Positions 44,300 to 56,257 of a stretch of DNA of 64,000 bases are shown piece by piece. This DNA is from Cheiracanthium punctorium. Its lineage: Eukaryota > Arthropoda > Arachnida > Araneae > Cheiracanthiidae. A program made the position numbers and the translations under genes. The stretch spans positions 127,501-191,500 of the forward strand of contig JAWZYV010013002.1 in assembly GCA_038373885.1 (NCBI GenBank). The letters are read 5' to 3'. Under the pieces are notes generated by a model that searched no databases, had not been told where the DNA came from, and saw only the letters and a list, made by a program, of their open reading frames with translations. Position 1 is the first letter of the stretch. Each line of letters opens with the position of its first letter.

Positions 44300-47270
44300 T
44301 TTTTTGACACTTTCCAACAAGGTAGAAAAGTGTTTAAGATTTCAGTTTGTCTGTCTGTCCGTCCTTGACTCGCGTCAATAGGCATTGATTTCTACGAAAT
44401 TTATATATGTTATTCTTATCTGCAGTACCATGTACCCTATTGTAAAGGATCTATGTAGCATTTATAGATTTTTTTCTACAGGAGCACTCAAAATAGTCCC
44501 AATACATTGCGCTCTATGGGACGTTATTCTTTAAAGCGTATCACCCTACTAACTACAAGGGGTGATCAAATGAAAAGGTACGAAACGACACTTTGGGTAC
44601 AAATGTAGACTTTATTCAAAATATACACCACAGGCCTGAGCACGACGATCCCACTGACGAACAAGCCGCAGGATTCCTTGTTCCCAGAATTCCTGTCGCC
44701 GTGACGAGACCCAGTCCGTTACAGCGTCCTTGAGTACGTCGTCCGAGTTGAAGCGCTTCCCTTTCAGGTGGTTTCTTCAGTGGAACCAACACATGGAAAT
44801 CGCAGGGCGACATGTCCGGACTGTAGGGCGGATGGTCCAACGTCTCCCACTTGAACGTGGCCAGTTCCTTGGCGAAAACGGACATTCCATTTTCTCATTG
44901 ACTTGTGGGACACACAGCCTTCCCAGTATACGATCATCCTCCTGCGATGAATAGTGGCTGGTTTAACACCTTCCGCTGTCAGAAATCGGATAACGCCTCG
45001 CTGCCCCTAAATCGCCGAATTTTGCAATGTGAACACCATCCTGTCCTCACACGCACTGCCGCGTCAATTGGACGTAGGAGGGTGCTTTTTACAAGAGCTT
45101 CTGCTCTCTCCTGCGGGCCCCCGCATGTTCCTATCCACACAAAAGGCACGAATCGCATTCCTAGATGTCTCGCTACGTGCTCTCATAGCTGCATGGACAA
45201 ATATGATAACGGTTAGGTTGTTGCGACGTTTCGTTTTTTTCATTTGATCATCCCTTGTAGTTGCGCTGAACCCTGACTTCAAGATAAAACTTTTTCCTCT
45301 ATGAATGCAAAAAGATTACAAAATCAAGGGCAAAAAGCCTAACAACTTCTACATCGTTTGTACGATCCGCTTGAAATTTTTCACAAGTTTGTAAAAAAAT
45401 ATAGAAAACAATCTGTCAATTTTAAAAATCTGAAAATCCACCCGTTCCTTCATTTTTAAGCGATTTTTCGCTATTTTCAGCACCATTTCGTTTCCGAGAG
45501 TCAGAAAAATTGAATCATTTGCGTGACAAAATGGCCTATTTTAAGTGAAAATGATGTCATACAATACGTTTAAAATAATTTCTCCGATTACACAGTTTAT
45601 TATTTTTTTCCCCACAAATAAATCGTCTATTGGATATTCGAATGCTTATGTATACAAAACGAAAGCTTTCGACTGCGAAAAGATTCCGCGCGTTTCCAGA
45701 TGAGCATGAAATTCGATTTGGGTCTGTAATAAAAATTGAATATGAACGTATTTATTTTAGGTGGATGAAAATTAAATATATTGAATGAAAGACAAATTTC
45801 CTTAAAATGTTTTTTCTCTCGCCCGTTGTAATTGCCTTCACAACAGGCTTTGACTTCTAGTTTTAGAGATATTCTGCTCTTTGAAATGAAACAAAATTGA
45901 ATGTTATTAAGGATTACAAAATGAAGCTTTGCATCGAAAATAGTGGCTGTATAGTTAAAAGTTTTTCTATACGGGAGCACTCAAAATAATTTCAATACAA
46001 TACGGTCAATGGCAGTTTAGAGACAGGCATCTATTTTAAGCATATAATACTATCCTGCAATATGATTAGCTAATAATCCGACGACGATCGTGTGCCTCCT
46101 TCAAAATTTGAGCCAAAAGCCGGCACTGTTGGCGACTTTTGCGATAAATTGCCAAATTGGGTGCGAAAAAAATGCTTTGAAAAATGAACCGAACTTGGCG
46201 ATATTTTTATTATTTTACGGTAAATTGAAAAAGGTATTTACATATTATCCCGGCGGTCATTAACGCCAAACTATTTTTTCCTCAAATTTCCTGGCAAACT
46301 GTTGGCAATCGTATTCCGAACCATCAATAATTTCATGTGTCCGGCATTTATCTTTGCGAAAAAGTTGCTCGTCTTGGCGGATCGCCTGGATTGTAGTACC
46401 TAGAAAAATGTCTGATGTAATTATATTAAGCTATGTCGATTTCTTTGGAAATTTTGAAAAGTCGTTACTCGCACTTTAATTAACTGATTTATTGTATTGT
46501 GTTTTGTTAAGGGCTATGTGCCTAGGAGTATGAGGGGATCTCCGACCGACGAAAATTTGTTAATGCATTAGAACCCAAAACGGGTTAACGTCCTTATGAT
46601 TTCGGTTATTTGTCTGTTCTGATGTCCACCCATCCAGTGTTCTAACTGCTGTGGATATACATCGATTTGTGCGAAATTTATGTTTTATCTATGTACAGTA
46701 CCACCTACCATATTGAAAATGGTGTATGTAGCATTTATAGTTCTTTTACAGGAGAAAAAAATCCAATGTATAGCACTTGCTAAAAAACAGAACTAAAAGA
46801 GGGGGGGGGGGTCTCCCCCTGTATCTGTTGATACAGGAATGACTGAATCAACAGTCATTCTTGAAAACATATTTTAGAGATATTCGATTTTTGAAAGAAA
46901 ACAAAGTTGGCATATATATTACTAAGGCTCTCAAAATGATGCTCTCCATTGAGAATAACGTCCGTATTATTAATAGTTCTACAGGAGCACTCAAAAGTAT
47001 TCCCATTGCAGTCTGTGGCATTTGAGAGACACTAATACATGCACAAGACAATGAGTATAAAATTTTTATATTTTTCAGTTAAACGCTAAAAAAAATTAAA
47101 GGTCTTTTACAGGGTCTCATAAAATTGCATTTATAGTGATAATGCAACATTTTTTTATCTACGAAATCTCGCTAGTTTTCACTAAAAGACACAGCAGATT
47201 TGGCGCAAAAAGACTTTGTATTGGAAAGAATTTTATAATCTATGAGCTTGGCATGATTTATCTTTCTTGA
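44300..47270. repeat. Second member of the TIR repeat family, interrupted by mariner
   Basis: Repeats the phrases of the 41421 element in diverged form: ATGTAGCATTTATAG, ACAGGAGCACTCAAAA (near 44480, 45970, 46750, 46985), and CAATACATTGCGCTCTATGGG. A small inverted repeat at 44318-44344 (CACTTTCC...AAAAGTG) resembles its left-end layout. A mariner interrupts it at 44556-45257. The right limit is approximate. Confidence 0.55.
44556..45257 (-). mobile_element. Mariner-family transposon, internally deleted, 702 bp
   Basis: CAAGGGGTGATCAAATGAAA and its inverse with small changes form the ends, each next to TA. On the minus strand the N-terminal helix-turn-helix piece (GVIRFLTAEGVKPATIHRR) is followed, after a short stretch, by WNVRF and KWETLDHPPYSPDMSPCDF, the block with the last catalytic Asp. 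A degraded C-terminus follows (44616-44885). The middle of the transposase, with the first two catalytic Asp residues, is missing. Stops and frameshifts also occur, so it is not functional. Confidence 0.88.
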
Positions 47271-47507
47271 TTTTTTAAGGCAACAGATAAATTTTGTAAT
47301 TCTTTTTTTCTTTCTTTCTTTCTTTTCATTTATTTATTTTTTGGATAAGACAATTTCTAAAGCTCTATATAGTGGAACTGTAAATCAGTTGTAGACAACT
47401 CAGTGAAAGAATATATGTATAACTCGGCTGTTCGAGCCTTGTCAATGGGAGACCCCTGTGAACCCTCCTAATTTTTTAGTTTCATTATTGCCATATTAAA
47501 ACGGCAT

Positions 47508-47968
47508 TAATGGACTATGTCATTTTATCTCTCATCTATCGTGTATTTCACCTGGTAACCCCATGTTGAAATTTTTAGGATTGTAACCTATTTATAGAAA
47601 AATACATGTGATGCACATTCTACAGCTTAGTAAATATTGTAACAATAGATTAAAGCTCTTGTGAACTAATAGTATTTAAATATATGTAAAATATACTTGT
47701 GATGTACATTCTACAGCTTACGAAATATTGTAACAATAGATTAAAGCAGTTGTGAACCAATAGTATTTAAATAAACGGATGAAATTTTTAAACAATCATT
47801 TTATCAAATAAATGCAACCTTACGGAGCTTATAGAAAACGGTGGTTTACGTAACACATACGACATTTTCAGCGGACATTTATTCTTACTTTTATGTCGCA
47901 TTTTCGTGTCTTATTATTATGTCACATTTTCAAAAGGGGGTGAAAGATAAAATGACATAGTCATTAAT
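47508..47968. mobile_element. TIR element, about 460 bp, with internal direct repeat
   Basis: TTAATGGACTATGTCATTTT at the left is matched in inverse by AAAATGACATAGTCATTAAT at the right, extended by GATAAA/TTTATC. Inside, a 91-bp unit occurs twice (47603-47693 and 47694-47775; shared block ACATTCTACAGCTTA...ACAATAGATTAAAGC). No coding. Confidence 0.82.
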
Positions 47969-50485
47969 ATATTTAATGTGGCTGTTGCATGCCTGCATTA
48001 TTTAGTCAACTCATTACCTAGGCGAAACTGAATGAGTATTCTAAAGTCAGCAATAAGAACACACACAAGAGTATATCCAACAATACTGTGGAACAAAAAC
48101 ACGGTTCTCAGTAAAAAATTTCAGGGAGCATCCAAAAGGGGGTAAATAAAAGAAAGACAGAAAGAAAGGCTGTATCATTATCTTTTCGTTGACTAAAAGC
48201 GAAACTCGGACAAACGGAGGAGGGGGTATCCAGATCCTTGCACCACCCACCTATGGCCTTTAGAAAATGGATTCCTTACCAATAATGTTACATTTTTGTC
48301 TTTATTTGAAGAATGAATCCAGAAATAAACAAAATATAGAAAGAAAACTAAGTGCCGAAACAAAAAAACAGACTCAGGGTCTGATCAAGGTCGGATTAAA
48401 GGGAGGGGGTCGGAGGAGGTGACCGCCCCTCCCGAGAAAAATGAAATTAATGTAAACAATCCCAACTTACTTCCATAAAATTTATATATATATATATGTG
48501 AATCTTCCATCCAAGCCTCCACCCACAAAATTGTATTAATTCGTCAGTGGGCCGGATTATTCATTTGGCTGTAGTCTATCTGTCCCGATCATTTCAGGGA
48601 CTTTTCAGTAACAAGTCGAAAGAATTTTTTAATGAAGTTGTATAATCAAACTTTTTCAAAATGACTCAATAGAACGGAAATATTTGTGGCTATTTCTGAA
48701 GATGTTCTCTGGAACGCGAGTTGACCTTCTGCATTTCCCCGAGAGCTGAGATCCATAGGATTAAGGTTGTAGGAAAAACACGCCGCATAATCAATAATAA
48801 TCCCCCACGAAACAATAATTTTTATTTAAATATTGGACATAAAGTTATTTTGTTTTGCAGTAAATATGAGGATGGTATTTTAAACGGATGTTGGGCAGCC
48901 CCAAAGTTCTTTTATTTTACAGTAAAGGCATTTTACAGGCATCCACGGCATTTTACGCCAAAGCCACACATCTAAAAGGTATTTTACAGTGTGGCTTTGG
49001 CGAAATTTTAAGGTGTACTAGGGTGTAAACTATCTTAGAAGGCTTTTGGTAGTTGGCTTGCTTTGTTTTTACTTAATTATTTATTTTACATTTTACAATA
49101 TTTAAACAGAGGCGAATTATTTTTTGAAACAATAATAATATATAGAATGAAAGTCATTTTTTTATAGTTGGGGAATCCACTATTACGATAAATTATCTTA
49201 TTAATCTCGGAAATTAACCACGTTAAATATGAAAGAATTGATTTTTGGCCGGTCGAAACCACAGGTCAAGTGCGCGAATGCCAGTACGTTCGTTCAAATA
49301 AAATAATTAGAACAGAGAGGATCTTCGCACGGTCGGGGTATCCGAGAAGCCATAACCTCAGGCAAACTGAAAACAAAAAGAATTCTCGGATACTCTTGAC
49401 CCGCAAAGAAACTCACAAATTACTTGTCACATTTAAGATTATTATGTCTTGCAAAAACATTTGAACGTAATACGATAATGAATGTTTTATCCGAATTTTT
49501 TATTATTTATTATATATAGATTATTCTATTCCTCTTATAAAGATTTTTTTTGAGCAAAATATTTTATATCATTTTAACGAAGATAAGTTGAAAAGTAATG
49601 TACATATGCTTGTAGAACACTAACGAAATGACCTTTAGAAGTGTTCCAAGCGGTATGTGGAAGTAACAGTCCCCCTGTACAAGCGTGTACAGTTTAAATG
49701 CCTTCCGTGTATGCAGTATATTTTGAATGGTGGAGGTATTATTGTGCTAGATCTATCTATCCCCAGTTCGATTTCTTATGAATTAACCCATTAAATAAAT
49801 TAAGAGAAGTTAAAAATATGTAACCTATAATTAGTAAAAACCGTCCAGATAATGAAATAATTTTACAAGCATGTATTTTTATAGGGGAAAAAATAGTGTT
49901 TAAGGGCACAGTTTAAAGTACATATTGTTTTCGATGGTTTTAAAAATTTTACAGAAACAATTATTATTTTATGTGTGTAAACTTGTCTAGTTATATGTTT
50001 GCATATGGGAAAGGTGGGAAGTGTTAGAAATTCCAAATATATATCCATGAACATTAACATTCATTTAAAAAAAACCTGAGTTGTACGAATAAATAACTTT
50101 AAACATCGCCAGTCTCACTATCTATTTGCCCCCCCCCCCCCCACTTTATTTTGACGGGAATTTTTTCCGCACACTAATTTACTTGGAGAAATTTATTTGT
50201 CTAATGTTAACTCAAATTTGTTCATTTTGAATCAAGAAAATTCGTAAAAGTTGTGTTTTATTTTATTATCGTACAAAACCTACAGATTAGTTCACCCAAG
50301 GTGGAGGAAGGGCTGGGATAAACCTCTCGCAAATACAACACGTGGGACCTTTTAGTTTTGTTTACATCTAATTAGCATTAGTAATACCATTAATTAGCAC
50401 TAAACATAAATTGTAATATAATTAGCACTATTTATTTTCTCATTTAATTTAGCTCTATTACTTTAATGTGAGGGTGAACTCCTCC

Positions 50486-50488
<3 letters not shown>
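47969..50488. other. Non-coding stretch with small repeats
   Basis: No gene seen. 48387-48549 is a worn copy of the MITE at 56742 (shared GGATTAAAGG, GACCGCCCC, GAAATTAATGTAAA). 48956-49002 is a hairpin with 14-base perfect arms (CGCCAAAGCCACAC). A C run lies at 50130-50142. Confidence 0.6.
48956..49002. repeat. Hairpin with 14-base arms
   Basis: CGCCAAAGCCACAC and GTGTGGCTTTGGCG are exact reverse complements around a 19-base loop. The loop and both flanks contain ATTTTAC repeats. Confidence 0.92.

Positions 50489-50528
<40 letters not shown>
50489..50528. repeat. (AT)n microsatellite
   Basis: About 20 uninterrupted TA units, directly before a hAT-like right-end fragment (50530-50599). Confidence 0.97.
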
Positions 50529-50530
<2 letters not shown>

Positions 50531-50711
50531 TGCTTCACTGAGCAGGGGGCCCCTTGGTAACATTTGCTACGGGCCCCGCGCTGTCTTAATCCGGCACTGC
50601 TCTATATATATGCTAGTCTGCAACTAGAGAAGGAAACGGGACTAGTGTTGTGCTACTCACTCACGAGGCAGTTCAAATGACCTATTCAATTGGGCAAAAG
50701 AGGGAGGTGTG

Positions 50712-50817
50712 CGGAAAAAACGCGAACGGAAAAAACGCGATCGGTAAAAACGCCCACGGAAAAAACGCGAACGGTAAAAACGCCAAACGGAAAAAACGCG
50801 AACGGTAAAAACGCCAA
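50712..50817. repeat. 15-bp minisatellite, array A
   Basis: About seven units of AACGG(A/T)AAAAACGCG type with small variants. The inverse complement of the same unit forms array B at 55211-55375. The apparent Phe/Ala repeat protein on the minus strand is a by-product of the repeat. Confidence 0.93.
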
Positions 50818-50831
50818 CATGATTCATTTAA

Positions 50832-51690
50832 CATATGAACTATAGGCGTAGCGTCGGTTGGGGGGGGCAAAGGGGTCACGTGTCCCCCTGTGCCCCCCCC
50901 GAACAATTTCGTCAATTTTTAAAAAAATAAACATGTTTGAAATTTTAAAGAAACTTTTCTTTTCTGCTCTAAAATTTCGATATGACCCCCTCAAATGTTT
51001 CCTGTGCACCCCCAAAATTTCAGTAGGTCTGGAGCAGTGATGAGCCTTCCTTAGGAAGCTATTGTTAATAGGTTTTCCTAAGAGTGCAATACATATGAAC
51101 CATAGGCGTAGGGTCGAAGAGGGGGGCACAGTGGGGGCTTGCCCCCCCCGAACAATTTCGTCAATTTCTTAAAAAATAAACATGTTTGAAATTTTAAAGA
51201 AACTTTTCTTTTCTGCTCTAAAATTTCGATATGACCCCCTCAAATGTTTCCTGTGCACCCCCAAAATTTCAGTAGGTCTGGAGCAGTGATGAGCCTTCCT
51301 TAGGAATCTATTGTTAATAGGTTTTCCTAAGAGTACAATACATTCGAACCATAGGCGTAGGTTCGAAGAGGGGGGGCACAGGGGGGGCTGTGTCCCCCTT
51401 TCCTCCCACTTCGTCAAAAATTTTTAAACGGACATTTGTTTTAAAATTTAAAAGAAATTTCCTTTTCTGCTCTTAAATTCGACATGTGACCCCTCAAATC
51501 TTCATGTGACCCTCCAAATTTTCAGTTGGCCTGGGAGCGGGGATAATTCTTGTCTAAAAAAGCTATTGTTATCAAGTTTTCTAAGCATATTGTACATATG
51601 AACTATCGCAATCGGGAGAGGGGGTTACAGGGGGGGGTGTCCCCTCTGTCCCCAAATCTTTTTATTTTAAACATTTGTTTGAAGGGTCGT
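50832..51690. repeat. Tandem array, about 250-260-bp unit
   Basis: Units start at about 50832, 51092, 51341 and 51595, the last one partial and more diverged. Each has a TATAGGCGTAG-type head, a G-run then C-run hairpin, GAACAATTTCGTCAA, TTTCTGCTCTAAAATTTCGA and a GTTAATAGGTTTTCC end. The first two units are the most alike. Confidence 0.93.
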
Positions 51691-51756
51691 TTTAACCGTT
51701 CCACTTAAAAATGCAAAAAGAAACTCCATCCTGTGACTTGAGAGAATATTTGTTTT

Positions 51757-51802
<46 letters not shown>

Positions 51803-52482
51803 ACTTTTCACTTTCAGACTAGCTTAATTTAAACAAGGTTATTTTTTAAGCGATTCTTTTAAACAATTTTTCTCATTCCCAATAGGTTGTGGTTTTAAAT
51901 TCTTTCTAAATACTAGGTTTTCTTTAAATTATTTATTTATTAATTTTTATTTTTAATGCAATGCAAAGTATTTTATGCAAAAATGTTTTATTCGTTGAGC
52001 GAAAGTGAATAGTATTTTCCCTTTTCTTAATAATACTCTCACAGTTTTACATCAAGTTGTATTAATTGTAATAATAGATTTATTGCATCTTTTTTTTTTT
52101 TTCTTGCTGTATTTTATTCATATATGAATAGTTCAACATTTGATAAGTTATCCTTTTAAATATTTATACTTTATCAGTCTTGCGTATTTCAGCAAGTTTT
52201 TTTTCAGTTTATCTTAAAAGTTTAATAAGCTGTAAGTTTTATAAAGAAGAGAGCTTTATAAGATATAAATTTATCTAATAAAAATTTTTAAAAAATTTAA
52301 TCAAGTACCTTTCACATTGTAGAATAAATAATTTTTACTAATTTCATCACAATTAGTAAAAGACTAATGTATAGGTATAGGGTTCTGGCTTACCGCGCGG
52401 CCAATTTCTCCATCTGTAATGTGAATTCGGGTTAGGACCCTTCAAAAAGTCCTCCACCCAAGGCATGTCTAAATTAAGCAGT
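51691..52482. other. Non-coding stretch with A run and SINE core
   Basis: A run of about 38 A at 51762-51800. 52395-52465 is a plus-strand copy of a SINE-like core (CCAATTTCTCC, GGGTTAGGACCC, GTCCTCCACCCAAGGC) that recurs at 56258, 56915 (inverse) and 61728. Confidence 0.65.
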
Positions 52483-52497
52483 CAATCCTTGTGTAGA

Positions 52498-52787
52498 AGG
52501 GGCCGTGGTAGCCCAGCGGTTAAGGCGTTGGACTCGTAACCGGAAGGTTGTGGGTTCGATACCGGCGTACCACTAAAGACCACCGTGTACATGCGGCGTA
52601 CGTGCACGTTAAATCCGTGGTTCCGAAAGTCCTCTCGGCGGTCGCTAGCAGTTTCCGAGGGGTGCCAATATTCAGAAGTCCCCCACCTTCTGATGAGGTT
52701 CCAAATTCTGGCGGGAAATTACGGGAAGGACGTATATGTAGCTCTAAGCGACACATTCAGTGACGCGAGCTGACCTCTCCTGGCAAA
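52498..52787 (+). mobile_element. tRNA-derived SINE, 290 bp, 15-bp TSD
   Basis: The 5' part has RNA polymerase III boxes: A box TGGTAGCCCAGCGG (52506-52519) and B box GGTTCGATACC (52553-52563), spaced as in tRNA genes. The acceptor end and a cloverleaf are lacking, so it is tRNA-derived rather than a tRNA gene. Perfect duplications CAATCCTTGTGTAGA lie at 52483-52497 and 52788-52802. There is no A tail; the tail is unrelated sequence. Such SINEs move with LINE enzymes. Confidence 0.93.
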
Positions 52788-52802
52788 CAATCCTTGTGTA
52801 GA

Positions 52803-54305
52803 TCTGCCACAAAACATAAATAACTTTCATGATAATTTACAGTGAAAGTAAAAAGTTTAATATATTTAATATTAAATAAAAATCATAATCACTTCCAAAC
52901 ACTGTTATCGAGGTTGTCTTAAAAACCCTGACCTATAGAGTTTCCTTCTTTAAATGTTGATCATAGACATATAGAATAAATTATAGTTATTTTATGGTAT
53001 CAAATAAAATTTTCTGAATATTAAATGTAAATAAATAGAAACATGTATTTTTTATACAGCCCTCTTTCTTCTAAGAAGGCTTACAGATATGTTTAATCAA
53101 AGTTGGTGAGGGGGCAATAAGCTTTGCTATATAAATAATAGCAAAAATATAATTATTAAAACTATTCTAAGAAAACAAATTAACCATTAATTTTAATCAG
53201 TGTTATAAATAGCCAATATTTTATATTTTAAGAAATAAGTTTTAAAAAGTTTCCTGTAAAAAGGGGTTGTTAGCATTTAGAAATGAAAATTTGTTTGAAA
53301 AGTTACAATTACACTAACATTTAATTTGAAGAGTTTATTTTAAGTTGTTTTTATTAGTTGTTGACTTATTAATACCATGGCTTAATTAAAAAAAGCATTT
53401 TTAAAATAAGAGTATTCATGCTTAAAATGAATATTTAAAAAAAACAAAAATATGTATACATAAATATATACTGATAAATCATTCATTATTCTAATAATTT
53501 AAAACTGAAAAGCTAACAAGATGAATCAGAATAAAATCTTGCACTTATAAAAAGAAAGCCAGTTACATTAGCCATGGTTGGTAAGGAATAAACCGAAGGT
53601 CAGAATTTATTACAGAGAACGTGCATGTTAAAACGGTGTGATAGGATATTCTTTTTTAGGGTGATCTTGGTAGGTGAGAGATGGTACTTAAAATTTTCGC
53701 AACTGCTATAATTTGTTGCGGAATGACTAGTTCTGGTCCTTGTCCTAAGAATACAAACAAATTGAACATTCAGTTTGTTAAATTAGTAATTAATTAATTA
53801 AACTTGGTAAATTAATAATTCATTAATTAAACTATTTCTCTATTTTATTATGTTCAGGAGAATTTTTAAAGTCTCCCCTTTTAAAGGTGAGAAGGTGTAA
53901 AGGCAAACACTCCCCCCCCCCATCATTCTTTAAAAAAAAATTGTGATCAATTTCAGTTAATTAAAGGCACATGGCTCTAATCTACTAAATATTTTGATTT
54001 TAATTTGTATATGTTTTAATGTCATTTATATAATTTATTACTGTTTAGATCACATAAAACTAGGAAATAAAAATGATTTAAATACTCTAGCGGAGAAAAA
54101 TCAAATGATTACGAGTTTAAATTTCATTCAAATTTAAATAAATCGTTTGAAATCAATTGAGTTTCTATTTAACGCTAAAAATACCCTTTTAAATAATTTT
54201 GAATATTTTGTTTTTAAAAAAATCTCAATACAATGATTGTATCTTTCTCAACAGAATAATTGATATAAAAATTAATTTTTTAAACTGTGATAAAATATAT
54301 TTATT
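52803..54305. other. AT-rich stretch without a recognised gene
   Basis: No motif-bearing frame. TAATTAAT-type repeats lie at 53785-53830, and a C run at 53912. Confidence 0.55.
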
Positions 54306-54313
54306 ACCGCACA

Positions 54314-54742
54314 CAGTGGCGCACTCAGGATTTTGGTTTAGGGTGGGGACTGGGGTTATAAATACTGCCAAACTCGGTTATAAGTGACCTCGATTATAGC
54401 TATAACTCCATTATAACTTCAAAATATTCGTTACCACTTGCCCATAGAACACAAGCCCAATCTTTTCATAGTCTTTTTTTCAACCAATATCTAATCTTTC
54501 CAGTTCTAACTTTAAAAGTTGGTAATTTATGCACTAACTGTAAGTATTTATTTAAAAACCAACATTCCCCCACTTTTAATTAATCCCCCCCCACAAAAAA
54601 TTAGAAATAATTTGAAGACAATTTTTTAAGGTAAAATATTATAATTCGTTAGTGACAATTTTCAAAGTTTTTCACATCTAACACTCCAGGTTTAGGGGGG
54701 GGGGCTTTAGCCCCCATAGCCCCCTCCGTGGGTGCGCCCATG
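54314..54742. mobile_element. hAT-type MITE, 429 bp, TSD ACCGCACA
   Basis: Ends CAGTGGCGCACTCAGG and CCGTGGGTGCGCCCATG are inverted with mismatches. Perfect 8-bp duplications at 54306-54313 and 54743-54750. The right end has a G-run/C-run hairpin (GGGGGCTTTAGCCCCC). Confidence 0.93.
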
Positions 54743-54750
54743 ACCGCACA

Positions 54751-55204
54751 GCTTTTAAATGTTTTTCTGGATATAATATTCTTGAATGTAAAATCTGTGC
54801 AGTACGAACCTCAACCTAAAAAAAAAAACCTGTTTGTTCATCTTGCCTTAGGCGTTTTCCGGTACGTTAGCTCCCATAGCCCCGGCAAAGACATTCCCCA
54901 TTGTCCGGGGAATCTCCCCTATTTTTTTCTTGGAAGGGACACGGCTTTCATGACCTTGACAAGTAGCTTGACTAGCTAAAAGCAATTATTTCCTTTTTAT
55001 TTAATGTTGTAAATTTCCCTGATTAATATGAAGATATATGCTCTCAAAATATAAAAAGTGGCTCCTTTACTTCAAAAACAAAAGAATTTTGAGGCAGTCC
55101 AATATTTGATTAAATACCATTATCGTATTTACTACAAAACAAAATAAGTTCATGTCAATATTTAAATAAAAATTATTATTCTGAGGGGGGGGATATTCCT
55201 TTTT
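54751..55204. other. Non-coding stretch, no gene seen
   Basis: AT-rich, ends at a G run next to minisatellite array B. Confidence 0.5.
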
Positions 55205-55210
55205 TCTGGT

Positions 55211-55375
55211 TCGCGTTTTTTCCGGTTCGCGTTTTTACCGTTCGCGTTTTTTCCGTTTGGCGTTTTTCCGTTTGGCGTTTTTCCGTTCGCGTTTTTACCG
55301 TTCGCGTTTTTTCCGTTTCGCATTTTTTCCGTTCGCGTTTTTACCGTTCGCGTTTTTTCCGTTCGCGTTTTTTCC
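55211..55375. repeat. 15-bp minisatellite, array B (inverse of array A)
   Basis: About eleven units of CGCGTTTTT(A/T)CCGTT type. It is the reverse complement of array A at 50712-50817. A minus-strand frame reads NGKNA repeats as a by-product. Confidence 0.93.
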
Positions 55376-55399
55376 TACATTCAAGAGGGAGTACCTCGT

Positions 55400-55690
55400 T
55401 TTCCCGATTTGAAGTGGTTCAAAAATTCCGAGAAACCTCAAAGTTTCGCGGTTCAACTTTTTGAGATACCTCAAAGATTTGAAGTGGTTCAAATTCTGAA
55501 TTTGTTCGAAAATTCTGAGGAACCTCGAAGTTTTGTCGCGGTTCAACTTTTTCAAGTGCCTCGAAATTTTGTCCTTGAGGGAGAAGAAGCGAAGCGTATT
55601 TGAGTATCTCAAATTTTGTCGTGGTTCAGCTTCGTGGAGTAAAGGAGGGGAAGCCGGTTTTGAAGCGGCTGAAAATTTTGTACTGTCGTG
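55400..55690. repeat. Degenerate 70-bp tandem repeat
   Basis: GATTTGAAGTGGTTCAAA occurs at 55406 and 55476. The surrounding blocks (CTCAAAGTTTCGCGGTTCAAC and variants) recur about every 70 bases, with worn copies to about 55690. It joins array B directly. Confidence 0.85.
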
Positions 55691-56257
55691 GTCTGCTTCA
55701 AGAGGGGGGGAGAAGAAAAAAGGCGGTGGATTGTATATTGGATGACGCGTTAGGTTACGGAAGCAAGAATGAAGATTGATTTACGATTTGGGGAAGGCAG
55801 AGGGAGCTGTGCTGCGTAATGTGAGATTGCTTTTTTTTGTCTCTTTCATAGAAAGAGCGCTGCTCCCCACCCGTCTTTCACAACATTACCTTACGACCAT
55901 TACCTAGAAATGTTAACTGTATTTAAATTCAAGCTGATATATTCAAAATCCTCTTTAAATATGTTCAGTTAAAAAAATACACATAAGACTTCTTTCTTTT
56001 TATTTTATTTATTCATTTTTGTTTGTTTGTTAAATGCACGAAATCTTTATGAAAGGGACGATGACAGATACAGAAAACTATTTCTCATTTTTCTTAAAAG
56101 AAATTTTGTCATTTTCTCATAAATTTGTCAGTACAGATATTTTTCTCCGGCACTTTTGTTTTAGATATAAATAGTTCAAAGTTAGTTCAATAGTTTTAGA
56201 TATAAATGGTTCAAAAGCTTGCCGCGTCCGTCGACATAACCATTGGAAGTTTTCCCT
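55691..56257. other. Non-coding stretch, no gene seen
   Basis: No motif. A short duplication (TAGATATAAATAGTTCAAA) occurs near 56163-56215. Confidence 0.5.

Noticed and set aside
50712..50817. CRISPR-like array
   Set aside because: Units are contiguous 15-mers without unique spacers, and the context is eukaryotic.
50682..50915. Phe/Ala-rich repeat protein on the minus strand
   Set aside because: It is a translation of the 15-bp minisatellite.
52498..52570. tRNA gene
   Set aside because: A and B boxes are present, but no cloverleaf or acceptor stem closes, and the copy has SINE target duplications.
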